Origin: Morinoia aosen | Taxonomy: Eukaryota; Arthropoda; Malacostraca; Amphipoda; Talitridae | Assembly: GCA_030386875.1 (NCBI GenBank) | Contig: CM059560.1 | Span: 21,384,683 to 21,448,682, forward strand | Direction: 5' to 3' | DNA length: 64,000 bases | Shown: in pieces, positions 31,183-41,939 of the stretch | How the letters are laid out: each line of letters starts with the position of its first letter | How positions within the stretch are numbered: the stretch's first letter is position 1 | Translations under genes and position numbers: made by a program | Notes under the pieces: generated by a model | Databases searched by the model: none | The model's input: only the letters and a program-made list of their open reading frames with translations | What the model was told of the DNA's origin: nothing

Positions 31183-34100
31183 ATAATTAGTGATAGCTGG
31201 AAGATAAGTGACGGGTCTCTTACCTCTCCTTCATCCCAGTCAACTGATCCTGTTGAAAAAAATAGTTGGATATTAAGAATAGGATTGCTATCCAACCAAT
31301 GAATATTTTGAGTACGAAATATCTTTAATAGTTATCATTATATAAGAAAGTTTTAGCCTCCCTTAACCACGCAAAGATGTTCTAAGAGAGGAAAGAGGAA
31401 GGCACCATTTAGTATGGAGTTGAGGGAACGCGGAATCTATGCACAAGGTGCACGGAAACGGTAAGCTAGGAAAGAAGTTCATGAAACAAGAAAAAAGTTG
31501 AATAAGAAAGTAGTAGGTGCTGAAAAACAGGACAACATTGAACCGAAAAAAGATGGTCCGTAACAAAACAAAAACTTATTTTATTACAACAAAAAGGAAG
31601 CCTACCTAACCTTTAGCTCGGGCCCTCACATGGTTCCCCTGGGAGCGCTAATTCCCATAGATACAATAGCTGTATCCCCCTGAGGAAACATATTTCTATA
31701 AGATCTCTTTGATCAACGTCATGATCTTGTTGTACTTTTCTGCGAAGTTGTGAGAGAGTAATCGAAGCATTTTCTTCTATGGCTGTTGTCAGTGTCCTCA
31801 ATATTTCGGGACATTTCTTATATTATTTGTTCCTTTCTTCTTAGATATGACTTGCTTATTTTACATCCACCTGTATGCAGTCTTAACATTTATTCCAAGT
31901 GCGTTTGCAACTTTCTTATAGTCCTCTTTATTATTGAAAGCTTCTATTATTCTCTGTCTGTCTCACGCACTAGTTTTATTACACTTCATCTATATATAAG
32001 GTTTTGGTTTCTGACAGATGAAGATGTTTGGAGTTGAGGTGGACACTTATTGCTGATGACGTTAATTAGCATGTCTGCACAAGGTGCGACGTGATGTGCA
32101 TCTGTGTGCAACGTGACAGTATCTCTGTGATGCTTCTTTGATCAAAGTGTCTGAGGTACGACTCCTCTGTCTAATGGTTTGATAATGAGTAATGGTTCAT
32201 ACAGCGAAAAGTATATTCTGTATTTTTTTGTAATTATACTCGGCAAAAACTCTATCTTTGTGCGCATTATTGGAATAAAATTACTTTACAAAGAAAAATA
32301 AATTTCGCTAAGATTCTTTCAAATAACATTATAAAGCCAGTAAAATACTTATGTAATGATTTAAAATTGAAAAAGAGCAAATCAAATTTCACTTGGAGCA
32401 ATTCTATTTTCATTAGGATCAAATCAAATTTCACTTAGAGCAATTCTATTTTCACGAGGAGCAAATAAAAATTCACTTGGAGCAATTCTATTTTCACGAG
32501 GAGCAAATCAAAATTCACTTGGAGCAATTCTATTTTCACGAGGAGCAAATCAAAATTCACTTGGAGCAATTCTATTTTCACGAGGAGCAAATCAAAATTC
32601 ACTTGGAGCAATTCTATTTTCACGAGGAGCAAATAAAAATTCACTTGGAGCAATTCTATTTTCACGAGGAGCCAATCAAAATTCACTTGGAGCAATTCTA
32701 TTTTCACGAGGAGCAAATAAAAATTCACTTGGAGCAATTCTATTTTCACGAGGAGCAAATCAAAATTCACTTGGAGCAATTCTATTTTCACGAGGAGCAA
32801 ATCAAAATTCACTTGGAGCAATTCTATTTTCACGAGGAGCAAATCAAAATTCACTTGGAGCAATTCTATTTTCACGAGGAGCAAATCAAAATTCACTTGG
32901 AGCAATTCTATTTTCACGAGGAGCAAATCAAAATTCATTTGGAGCAAATCAACTTGTAAATGGTATAGTTCTGCAACTTCGCCAAGCGTGCTCGGAAACT
33001 CTGGTGGTCATCAGGATACGGCAGATAGCACCAACGTACCGCGATTCACAACGTGAATAATAATATATTGTATTGGTACACAGAGACGAACACAGCGAGG
33101 GTAGCAGTTGGTCTATAAAACGGAATGAAGATCTAATTGTAAAATTATTCACTTTAATCATTTAAATTTTGAGTTGAGGGAAAAACTTTCTAATGAGGGA
33201 TTTAACATCCATCCTCACTTACTTTCAATGACGGCCAAAATACGTCAACTTCACAAAGAAAGCTTGTTAGCACAAGACTGAACAGACTGAGAGTTTACAT
33301 GCATTTTTGACAAAAATTTATTAATTTGCCTTTCAACAATAGAAAAAGAAAACCCGTTTTTAGCAAAATATCATCGGGAAAAATTGAACTCTTTGTGTAA
33401 GTGAATGTGTCATTGAAACCAATTTTTTGTGAGGTTTGTTACTCGATATCTATAGTAATGGTATATATTAGTACCCATAAGAGATCTGTGGACTGCATTG
33501 CTTAGTATGGGGAGGTAGAACAGTTGGCACTTGAAATTCGTAACATTTAACGTGATATGGTGTAAGCTTTTGAGGATCTGGCAGGCCTAAGTTGCTGGTA
33601 ATGTTACTGTGAAATCATTATTGCATCAGTCCAGAATTAAAATTACTAGAATTACCAAAGCTACAACTAAATAGTCTTTGACCAAAGTTATCGTTAACTG
33701 AGATTAATGTTATTTCTGAATTTTTATCTTAATTTATTTCCTTCTATCTTAATTGGTTTATAGGAGTAGGGATCATGTGTGGAAGCCAACTTAAATTGCA
33801 CATACTATAGATTCCCTGTTCCATCACTGCATACTAAATGATGCTTTCCACTTTCTAGAACGTGTAACTTGTCTTCAGGAAGGCTAAAATTAACAATCTA
33901 ATCAACATTCTTGCACTGATGTGGAGTAATGCACTGTATAGGGCTGACCACGTTGAACCACAGCTAAGTAACCCAGGCTAAAGATGTCGGTGAGGCGAGC
34001 AGCAGGTCTTGTAGTCTACCGGAAGGTTGCCGGTAGAATCTAGCATCTCCTGATGCAGGCCCACCGAAAGTTTTGTGCTTTGCTATTGAGCCCCTAGGGT

Positions 34101-37100
34101 GCTGCAAGCGTTCGAGAATAGTGCTTTAATCATTCCGACGGAAATAATAGAGCTAATTTCAATCATAGAAACTGGCATGCTTTTATGTCTTATCTGTTCT
34201 AAAACTGTGGACCCTGAAACATTTGTATAGATTTCACGCCACCGAGGTTTACTTCTGTTTACTGTCGAATAAATTTTAGTTTCATATATTAATGGCACCA
34301 AGTCAGGTCGTCACCAGAAAGTTAAAGGATTTCCTGAAAATGCGTTAAATTGAAAGCAGGGCTTCGGCCTGGATCTGATGACTACTCTAAGTTGATCCTC
34401 ATAAAAATCTCAAAGAAATATCGGCATCAGCCATAATCATAGCTACGTTCTGAATTCGCATTCCTTATTGTCACAGCAGGCGAAATGAACCCAATGCACA
34501 TGCTATGTACATTGCACAGTCATGTTAAATTACCCGTGTACGGAATGCCTGAATCAAAATATGTTTTCTGAATAATCAGGCTGCATTAACTTAGCATTTT
34601 TGGTTCATTATATTACGTACCTCAACGCATGCGAGTGACTTGGTGACGTTTGCTCATCGCGCGCTATGGGAAGCTTACAGCATTTATTGGCCGCAAGTTT
34701 GCAAAAGGTTAAGGCAGCTCGCACTCTTCAACTCTAAACGAGATTTGAATTGATCTGTTTAACACGCAACAATAACTTCATTGAAAGTTGATTGCTCTGA
34801 TAGATGGATTTTCCGTGTCGTATGAAAGGTTAAAATATTTGGGAATTAGAGTTATAGTTGTCTAGAGAATCATTAGTTTCCAATTTATTATGAATTGCTC
34901 AATCAGGTAAAAACCATTTCGATTAATTAAATGAGTGCTTATGTTGGAATTATGGAGGAACAATGGCGTTGTTCTTCTAGTTGAACCATCAGTTCTCGTT
35001 TGCTTTACTTGTCACGGACAAGGTTCTAAATGTCTTTTGCGAAGTCAATTTTGTACTAGTGAGGGATACCTTTCAGCGAGAAAACATTCTTTCAATCCGT
35101 AATTCATTCAAGGAGATCTGACGGTTGAAATTATTTGGGAGCTTCCGTGGTAAAATTTGAAAGAGAAAGAAATTTGAGAACTTTGACTATTAAATTTTAC
35201 TTCCCAAAACGCGGTCTCAATCCGTACACAAACCCCTTCGGGGGGATACAACTATTGTATCAATGGGAATTAACGCTCACAGGATGGAATAGCGAGGTCC
35301 TAAGCTGAGAGTTTGGTAGGCATTCTTTTTGTCGAAACGAAATGTTTTTTGTTCTGTTAAGGACCATCTTTTTGCGGTTCATTGCTGTCCTGTTTTTTAG
35401 CACCTACTACTTTCTTCTTCAACTTACATCTTATTTCCGAACCTTCCTTCCTAACTGAATGTTTCTATATGCGTGCGATCATACCTTCTGCATAGATTCC
35501 GCGTTCTCTTGACTCCATACCAAATAACGGCTTCATCCTTCCTCTCTTTGAACATCTTTGTTGTGGCGAGGGAGGCCAAAAATAACTTATAATCAATCAA
35601 TCCGGACCCAAACTATCTTTCTCTGTGTCATGATTGCTCGTCATGGAACAAGTCTACAGAACGTGCGATACGCACCCATATGGAAATAATTTTAAATCAT
35701 CACGGGTGGCATTTTTGATTCGATTGGCTGAAGTCCCGTACATTTTTACAGGTCATGTTGACCCTGGCGAAGATGATCTGCAGACCGCCAAACGGGAGAC
35801 GCTGGAAGAGGCTGGGCTGGACGACAAAGAGCACTACACTGTAGACCTAAACTTTAGGAGAGAGTTACACGTGAGTATTGATAAATAGGGTAGAAACTTG
35901 AGCGTTCATGTAATTTTTGAAAATTCTCTACCTGCTTCAAAATAAATTGACTTTTTCAGTGAAACCAAAAAGGGTTTAGGCAAGTAGTAAATTAGTTTTC
36001 ACTTGCTATGGCTTAGAATTATTGCATCAGTCTTTTAACATGAACTTTGATGAGTTATTTTTTAAACGAAAAACTGTGTCCTAGGATTCTAAAAATTTCT
36101 CCTGCGAGTTGGCTTGCATGTAGTGTTCACGCATCGTTGTCCGTGGTGCAGGTGAACAATTTCTCTTAAATTGTTTACCAATCCCAATACGGTGGCCCTT
36201 TTGTTGTTGAGCTTTACTGAATGGACTGAAATTGAAGAGATACAAAAAAAAATCAAGAATTGGATTACTGAAAATATGTTGAAGGACATCCCGATATGAC
36301 TCATCAAGTGTTTAGTTGCGCTTATTTCATTACGATAAACTATTTTGGTTTTTGATTCTTTGATATGAAGTGTTAGTTTATTTAGTACTTCTGCAATTAC
36401 TTTCATTCTCCATCGTCCTGAGATAAAAATATCGTTTCTCTTCTCAAGAAAAAGGAAAACGAGTTTTGTACTGTGTTAAGATTGACAACGCTGTCTAAAA
36501 AAAATTTTCAACGCAGTAAGTAAAGTTTGACGTTGTATTGGGTTGTGCGAAAAGTTCATGCAATTTTAAGGGGAAAGAAAGGAAAAGGTCAATAAATATA
36601 AGCCATGACATTTTTAATTTACCAAAAATGACAAAAAGAAAGCATTTTGTTGCACAATGCGTCTCCATCTTTCCTGTAACTTGAAAATACTCGTTTCCAA
36701 GGATTGCGGCGGTTTCAGGGCAAAGAGTTCATCCAAGTCATCCAAAGAATTTAAATTTTTATCATTAAGACAATTCTGTTAAGGCCTGAAGTGGAACTCC
36801 GAAGAAACAATATGGAGGGTGGGTTAACAGATCCCAGCCACGCTGTAGCAATTTTTGTCTTGTTTATTTTATTCATTTTACTCATAGAAAACAACACCTT
36901 TCCTGTTGGCCAATTCTGGATTTTTTCTTAAATTCCTGTCACAATATGTTTTAAAAAAATCACATTTTGGTTTCGTTTAAAAATGAAAATCGCAGATGGA
37001 AATGTGATCCAAAAAATTCTTCTCACACAAGTCATGTGGCACTCGAACATCGTAGCGATTTGCGAGCCCCAAAAAAAACAAAAAAAAACAAAACCGTTTA

Positions 37101-38367
37101 TTTCCAAGTTGCCACATGAGATACATGCCAACATATTGGCTTTTAAAAGTTTCCTAATATAAGACGTCCTAAAACAAAAGTTCAATACGAGGAGTATTAA
37201 TCGACAAACCATCCGAGGTGTACAAATAGAAAAGCCATATGAGGGATAATATTAGACAAACTATACGAGGTGTGCTAATAGATAAATTATCAGAGGTGTA
37301 CAAATAGATAGACCATACGAGGCATATTAATAGACATAAAATACGAGGCGTACTAATAGACAAACCATACGTGGTGTGCTAATAGTCTTACAAAGTTCCA
37401 TACGAGGAGTACTAATTGACCCAAGCTGTAGCAGCTGCTCATGATCAGCGGATTTTGATAGGTCGAGACTTTCTAACAATTTTTAGAATATATAATTTGT
37501 GTTATTCTCAATTAATAATTTGATATGGTCATTATGTGTTGAGGATGGTCTGCCTGAACGCTTTTTATGAATGAGGCTACAATCTCCAGCTCGGAAACTC
37601 GCGAACCACTTCCGTAGATTTCTTTCGGATAAAGAAAAATTACCGTGAACTGCGCATATTTCTTTGTTGCTAGTGAGGCAAGTTTTCCCTCGTAGAAAGA
37701 GAAAATAATCGAGTGCCGAAAAACGAATTTTTTATCTTTTATTTTGAAAGGCTACAGAATTAACGCAGATTATTTAATCTCAAACCTTCTTCCGCGAAAA
37801 AATAGCCCGAACTGTGCTCTAAATGGAAGTGTAATCAAGTCCTATTTTCCGCACTAGATGAAGTTAAAAGATGAACTACTAAAAATCGTCACGAACTTTC
37901 CGGACAGCGCAATATATGTTACAAATTTTAATGCGGGAGTGCAGAGTACCGTTAAACATTAACCTGATCATGCACTTCATTGACTTCGTAATGTATAGTG
38001 AACTTGAGGTGGACTTCACGTTGTTGTAGGGGTACTGCTGGTAATGTGTTTTCTCATTTGGCTTAAAGAGCTTACGCTGCCAGCGTAACGCTACGACGAC
38101 GTAAATTCTTGAAAAATCCTATCCGTGACCAAATTACATTCCCTCTCTCCACATGTGCAGTATTCGGTGAAGAGCGGTCGCCCGAAAACCGTGGTGTATT
38201 GGCTGGCAGAACTGAACTCCGACCTACAGGGAGATCCCGTCCGTTTGTCTGACGAGCACCAGGATCATCGCTGGTTACCCCTGGATGAAGCGATCGCACT
38301 GCAGGGGTTCAAGGAGATGACAGCGCTGCTGCGAGAATGTGAACTCTACGTCGCAAGCAAGCATTGA
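23427..38367 (+). CDS. NUDT2: NUDT2: bis(5'-nucleosyl)-tetraphosphatase (Nudix hydrolase), three exons
   Basis: Joined exons 23427-23538, 35752-35870 and 38161-38367 give a complete 145-residue protein, close to the ~147 of animal NUDT2. The enzyme hydrolyses Ap4A asymmetrically to ATP and AMP, limiting this stress-linked signalling nucleotide in the cytosol and nucleus. The Nudix box G-x5-E-x7-RE-U-x-EE-x-GU is complete in exon 2 at about residues 38-60 (RETLEEAGL with the Mg-binding glutamates). Exon 1 carries the N-terminal RAAGLVIY and the HHWTPPKG lead into the box; exon 3 carries VVYWLAEL and the DEHQDHRWLPLDEA segment typical of the family. All junctions are GT-AG and phases match. Intron 1 is 12.2 kb and filled with transposons. 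This is a real, apparently intact gene. Confidence 0.96.
23755..23890 (+). repeat. Short dispersed repeat also present at 16259-16360
   Basis: GGAAC/GGAAG, CTGTTCC-TTT, TTACTGGTGCC-AACTG and GTATCGTGAAAGGAA occur in the same order and spacing at 16259-16360 and here. The family is unknown. Confidence 0.5.
23930..24780 (+). mobile_element. Degenerate CR1/L2-like reverse transcriptase fragment
   Basis: Translation in changing frames shows FSDDITLSA (catalytic Asp pair), KANKICLNIDKTKYIIFSNK and a C-terminal WNAIPVEIREK. These align with the inverted pair at 25.5-30.3 kb, which belongs to the same family, but this copy keeps the DD pair. Many stops and frameshifts. Confidence 0.7.
25020..25476 (-). 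mobile_element. Penelope-like element, family C, 3' end
   Basis: The minus strand reads SSVRSHAEECNVPVSLNNF, then LRILESLHIYKMKPTLND and a stop at about 25275. This is the C-terminus after a GIY-YIG endonuclease typical of Penelope-like elements. A GGAC-stem then GAAAC motif follows at 25085-25135 (see ribozyme entry). The same family occurs at 61.0-61.55 and 32.4-33.4 kb. Confidence 0.75.
25085..25137 (-). ncRNA. Hammerhead-ribozyme-like motif, Penelope family C (decayed)
   Basis: The minus strand gives CTAAGGAT, GGAC-loop-GTCC, then GAAACG, the order of a hammerhead core (CUGAUGA, stem II, GAAA), with the first box mutated. Penelope-like elements are known to carry such motifs. Activity is unlikely here. 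Confidence 0.45.
25477..27736 (-). mobile_element. CR1/L2-like LINE fragment, left arm of a large inverted repeat
   Basis: On the minus strand, 27575 to 25843 encodes an endonuclease-RT linker (KRQAYLALLYEGRIS), RT fingers and palm pieces. The palm contains SHGVPQGSVRGPLLFLIFIND and FADA where YADD is expected, then IDKTKYITFS and the thumb. Stops and frameshifts divide it. The entire segment, including 3' flank, is repeated inverted at 27990-30270. Confidence 0.85.
27737..27989. other. Spacer between the inverted LINE arms
   Basis: About 250 bp of unique sequence; no gene or motif is recognised. The flanking inner arm ends are C/T-rich (CCCCTC repeats). Confidence 0.6.
27990..30270 (+). mobile_element. 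CR1/L2-like LINE fragment, right arm of the inverted repeat
   Basis: Near-identical inverted copy of 25477-27736. Plus-strand pieces lie at 28179-28570 (linker), 28650-28940 (RT N-terminal part), 29314-29510 and 29643-29903 (palm and thumb, with YADA at 29550). It carries the same Asp-to-Ala change as the left arm, showing the copy was already dead when duplicated. At its far end it joins the 42-bp minisatellite. Confidence 0.85.
30271..30450 (+). repeat. 42-bp minisatellite, short array (~4 copies)
   Basis: The unit is TTGCTCCAAGTGAATTTTGA followed by a TTTGCTCCTCGTGAAAATAG-type half. It is preceded by ACTATACCATCTACAAGTTG, which is found inverted beside the long array near 32.96 kb, so both arrays lie at the same place in one element family. 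Confidence 0.9.
30770..30860 (+). repeat. Possible LINE/SINE 3' end with TTA tail
   Basis: A GC-richer segment ending AAATAAACC and then five TTA/ATT repeats looks like the 3' tail of a truncated non-LTR copy. No coding part is seen. Confidence 0.35.
31125..31183 (+). repeat. (TTA)n microsatellite
   Basis: About 16 nearly perfect TTA/ATT units. Confidence 0.9.
31350..31685 (-). repeat. R360 dispersed repeat, inverted copy
   Basis: Full-length copy in reverse orientation within NUDT2 intron 1. The head, GATACAGCTATTGTATC, is at the right end, and TCCATACTAAATGGTGCC lies in the 3' half. Confidence 0.85.
32370..32957 (-). repeat. 42-bp minisatellite, long array (~13-14 copies)
   Basis: Nearly perfect tandem units of 42 bp. 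Because the period is a multiple of three and the unit lacks stops, both strands stay open: 160 codons on + (32477-32959, 14-residue unit LEQFYFHEEQIKIH) and 170 on - (32435-32947, unit LLQVNFDLLLVKIE). A few units carry a C-to-A change. I regard the open frames as a product of the period, not as evidence of a gene. Confidence 0.93.
32958..33420 (-). mobile_element. Penelope-like element family C, GIY-YIG fragment
   Basis: The minus strand reads SRYVGAICRILMTTRVSEHA, then WRSCRT, a GIY-YIG nuclease segment typical of Penelope C-termini. It is preceded by a decayed GFSFSIVE-type linker at about 33300-33360. The coding match stops where the 42-bp array begins. Confidence 0.7.
33800..34165 (+). 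pseudogene. Duplicated NUDT2 promoter region and exon 1, decayed
   Basis: This segment repeats 23280-23640, about 10.5 kb upstream, in direct orientation. It includes the R360 tail, the CATTCTTGCA-TGATGTG upstream block, the start codon (33985) and intron sequence. The exon copy has a stop at codon 20 and lacks about 27 bp before the PPKG end, so it cannot provide an alternative first exon. It lies in intron 1 of the intact gene. Confidence 0.85.
34166..35230. other. NUDT2 intron sequence, nothing recognised
   Basis: AT-rich sequence without repeats or frames that I can assign. Confidence 0.5.
35232..35605 (+). repeat. R360 dispersed repeat
   Basis: Full copy just upstream of NUDT2 exon 2, with the GATACAACTATTGTATC head, the GGTTCATTGCTGTCCTG block and a TAATCAATCAAT tail. 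Confidence 0.85.
35752..35870 (+). CDS. NUDT2: NUDT2 exon 2 (Nudix box)
   Basis: The acceptor TTTTTACAG ends at 35751; the donor GTGAGT starts at 35871. It encodes 39 residues plus the completed Gly, containing the whole Nudix box and ending RRELH. An upstream in-frame ATG at 35634 lies in the intron and is not used. Confidence 0.96.
36538..37912 (-). mobile_element. Mariner (Tc1/mariner) element, degenerate, with TA duplications
   Basis: The ends TTGGGTTGTGCGAAAAGTTC (left) and TTGCGCTGTCCGGAAAGTTC (right, complemented) are imperfect terminal inverted repeats flanked by TA. The minus strand carries transposase remnants: a helix-turn-helix part with WFASFRAGDCSL and KRSGRPS (about 37550-37640) and a C-terminus LDELFALKPPQSLE then LQERW (about 36650-36740). 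The catalytic centre is missing and a 26-bp minisatellite block (about 37060-37430) sits inside it. It lies in NUDT2 intron 2. Confidence 0.85.
37060..37430. repeat. 26-bp minisatellite block inside mariner (~9 divergent copies)
   Basis: Divergent units of GACAAACCATACGAGGTGTA plus CTAATA follow a flank (TGAGATACATG, then TATTGGCTTTTAAAA and TATAAGACGTCCT). That flank is shared with 40.8 kb, so flank plus array form one repeat family. Confidence 0.85.
38161..38367 (+). CDS. NUDT2: NUDT2 exon 3 and stop codon
   Basis: The acceptor ACATGTGCAG ends at 38160. The exon encodes 68 residues and ends in VASKH with TGA at 38365-38367. Confidence 0.96.
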   Translation, partial: YSVKSGRPKTVVYWLAELNSDLQGDPVRLSDEHQDHRWLPLDEAIALQGFKEMTALLRECELYVASKH

Positions 38368-39672
38368 TGTGGTCGAGGTTTTCATTGGAGCAAGCCGTGA
38401 TGCGTTAGCTGTTAAAAGTTCCCCTGCTACTGTGGCGCAACGGAATGTGTTGTCGTTAAAAATGTGATAAGAGTAAATTGACGTTAGACAAAGAATTTTA
38501 CTGTGGGTATAGCAGTACGTAGCATTCATATGTTAGTGTAAAATGTATATTATTTTATTTTGTATCTGAATGCATCGGTGAATTGTTTTTACAAACTTTC
38601 CATCGAATTGAATGTTTGGCGCTAGTTTCTTGCTGAAACCGAGTGGCCATTTCAAAAAGAGGTGAACAGTTGCGGACGTCAAATAGAAAAGAGATTTAAT
38701 ATCGAAGGAAGTATTAGCATTCAAGACTCAGTAACGATATTCAGATTGATTTGATTAGACTTTGACACTGTATTGTTTTTGTTGTAAAAATGGAATTCCA
38801 AGTAGAAATTTCACAGACCAGGACTGAACATGAGTCCCGTTTTTTCAAATTCTTAATTGGAAAAGATTGGTCTAGAAATTGTCGTGTGTAAATCAGAAAT
38901 GTACGAAAGGGGTATTGTTCAATTTACAGTGAAGTTTTGTGTTTCAAAAACATTGTAACTGTGATTATGGTGACTGCTTATAATTTTATCAACTCGCGGT
39001 CAGAAAGGCTCTATAATTTTTAAATGATCTATGTGCTGTTGCAACACTTCAATATTGAAAAATTTTATATGATTTATTTTTAACAAAATCTATCCGGACA
39101 GGAGATGTTTGAATGCATTCTATCTTGAGAATGCTAGTCCACGTGATGCAAGAGAGCTGCACCATCAGCTGCAACGTCACACTAAAACTATCTGTTAAGT
39201 CAACACCTTATATAGAAGTCTATAAACTCGTTCGTATTAAACTCTGAAAAGCGTGTTTGTATGCTGGCTTGATTGCCTGCTGGTCACTATCCACGCTCTG
39301 CTTTCATCAAGATATCCAACACCCTTATTCCAATCAGAAGAAAAATAAATTAATAACAACTTCTTTTCATTCTGCGGATAAAATATGAATTCCTGTATTA
39401 CTCAATTACTCATTGGGTTGATGAAAAAATATACTGTACTAACCCACTGACAATTACTCATATATTTCCTATGTGTGTTTCAGGTGCTACTAAATTTTTT
39501 TATGACGTTTAATTTTCCTAAATTTAATGGTCTTTTCCTTGATATAATTCATTAGACTTGTATCTATGTTAAAACCTACATCAAAACAAAATACATGAGC
39601 ACTGGGCAGTCAATGAGTGAGTACATTTTTTTGGCACACCCTCTGGTATTAACCTTCATATAGTTTTCTACA
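38368..39672 (+). other. NUDT2 3' UTR and flank
   Basis: No coding signal. An AAAATAAATTAATAA stretch near 39345 includes a possible poly(A) signal. Confidence 0.45.
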
Positions 39673-40028
39673 ACCCCTCAGAGGGATACAACTACTGAAT
39701 CTATGGGAATTAGCAGTCCCAGGGGAAAATGTGACGGACCGCGCTGAGAGTTAGGTTTGCCTAATTTTTGTTTAAATGTTATTTTTTATGTTAAGGACCA
39801 CCTTTTTTCGGTTCAGTGCTGTCCTGTTTTTCAGCACCTACTACTTTCTTCATCAACTTTTATCGTGTTTCAAGAACTTCTTTCTCAACTTACTGTTTCT
39901 ATGCCCCCTTCTGCATAGATGCCGCGTTCCCTTATCTCCATACTAAATGGTGTCTTCATTCTTGCCTCTCTTCGAAACGCTATTTTTTTAGCGGTTTGGG
40001 AGGCTTATACTAACAAATAATCTCATCT
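39673..40028 (+). repeat. R360 dispersed repeat
   Basis: Full copy; the head has ACCCCTCAGAGGGATACAAC and the tail is AATAATCTCATCT. Confidence 0.85.
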
Positions 40029-40760
40029 ATAGTTTCTACAAAAATATAATTTTGTCTGTAGCACTCGAATATACTCGAAAAATATATTAGATCCGTAGCT
40101 CAGCACACTGGGTTATTACTTTGTACTCGTAGAAATATTTTCCCGAGTTAAGATATTTTTCTGAGTGATTTTCTTTCTGCTAGAGAAAGTTTAAATTGAG
40201 AACACATTTCCATTTTTTCTGAAGATTTCTCATATTTTTAGTTTCAATACTTAGCATACTTAGCGTCGCTTATAGTGGTTGGCATTGAGGTTTGATGGTT
40301 GAGCTATATTCATTGTAGCTATTTACACTACGAATATTTTTTGTCTTTGATAATCGCTTGTTCCATCTACTGAAATATATTGTTACTATAACTTGTTCAT
40401 TTTCATTTTAGATGGCGTCAGGAAGGCAGTCGAACTCAAATAGTTTTCCGTTTGTTAGTCTACATGTGCTGCGGTTATTTGATGGCTTATACGCTGGTTT
40501 CCTTTTTTAAAAAGTTGTCTCTAGTGAATTACTGCTCCAGCTTTAAAAAGTCATTGTAGACAGCGTGAGTAGACTGGTAGTTATGTAAAAACGTGAACTC
40601 CTAATCAATATAGATTTCCTATTTGAACACTGATTTAGGGGTAGGAATAATAATATTAACGAAGAGTGTTGACATAATATCACTGTAGGGTGTTGACAAA
40701 ATCAACATGAAAGCACCGAGATGAGGGCTTTACTGATAGGTAGTATAAAGTTATGTTGGA
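40029..40760. other. Intergenic DNA, nothing recognised
   Basis: AT-rich sequence with no assignable frame or repeat. Confidence 0.5.
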
Positions 40761-40764
40761 CAAA

Positions 40765-41685
40765 ACAGACCGCGTAAAGAAAGAAAGAAAAAGAAAAACC
40801 GTTTTTTACCAAAGAAGGTGACGCATGAGATACATGACAAAATATTGGCTTTTAAAAATTTCTTAATATAAGACGTCCTTAGACAAACGTACCATACGAG
40901 GTGTACCTTTGGACAAACCATACGAGGTGTACTAAAAGACAAACCATACGAGGTGTACTAATAGACAAACCATACGAGGTGTACTGAAAAACAAACCATA
41001 CGAGGTGTACTAATAGACAAACCATCCAGGTGTACTAATAGACAAACCAAATGAGGTGTACTAAAAGACAAACCATACGAGGTGTACTAATAGACAAACC
41101 ATACGAGGTGTATTAAAAAACAAACTATACGAGGTGTACTAATAGACAAACCATACGAGGTGTACTAATAGACAAACCATACGAGGTGTACTAATAGACA
41201 AACCATACGAGGTGTACTAATAGACAAACCATACAAGGTGTACTTATAGACAAACCATACGAGGTGTACTAATAGACAAACCATACGAGGTGTACTAAAA
41301 AATAAACCATACGAGGTGTACTAATAGACTAACCATACGAGGTGTACTAGTAGACAAACCATCCGAGGTGTACTAATAGACAAACCATCCGAGGTGTACT
41401 AATAGACAAACCATACGAGGTGTACTAATAGACAAACCTTACGAGGTATTCTAATAGACAAACCATACGAGGTGTACTGATAGACAAACCATACAAGGTG
41501 TACTAATAGACAAACCATACGAGGTGTACAAATGCGTAGACCAACCATACGAGGTGTACAAATGCGTAGACAAACCATACGAGGTGAACAAATGCGTAGA
41601 CAAACCATACGAGGTGTACAAATGCATAGACAAACCATATGAGGCGTACTAATAGACAAACCATGCGTGGCATGATAATAGATTA
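40765..41685. repeat. 26-bp minisatellite, long array (~30 copies) with conserved flank
   Basis: A 5' flank shared with the block inside mariner is followed by about 800 bp of units GACAAACCATACGAGGTGTA plus CTAATA. Between about 41525 and 41640 a longer variant unit with CAAATGCGTA is itself repeated four times, showing local higher-order expansion. Confidence 0.92.
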
Positions 41686-41939
41686 ATCCTGTCATAGGCT
41701 AGTTAAATCAAAAGTATCATTTCTTGGATATTTTATATCCCAAGAGATGGCTAATTTATAAATCATTTAAATACTACTAGAGAATTTTTTGGAATTGCAA
41801 AATTATCAGTTGAATCGAAGTAAGAAAAGACAAAAACGCTATACCGAAGCAGATTGAAGCATAGTCTCAAATGACTATCAAGCATTGAGAAAAGGTTGGT
41901 CACAAAGTAATTTATCAAGAACATCGCGCATCACAAACA

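Noticed and set aside
32435..32959. Long open frames on both strands (160 and 170 codons) as a repeat protein gene
   Set aside because: They follow from a 42-bp period divisible by three with no stop in either strand; there is no promoter, splice or non-repeat coding context.
35634..35888. 84-codon frame with its own ATG upstream of the Nudix box
   Set aside because: The part before 35752 is intron read-through; the acceptor at 35751 and matching phases with exon 1 show the true structure.
41399..41695. 98-codon minus-strand frame
   Set aside because: Reads through the 26-bp minisatellite; repetitive translation only.
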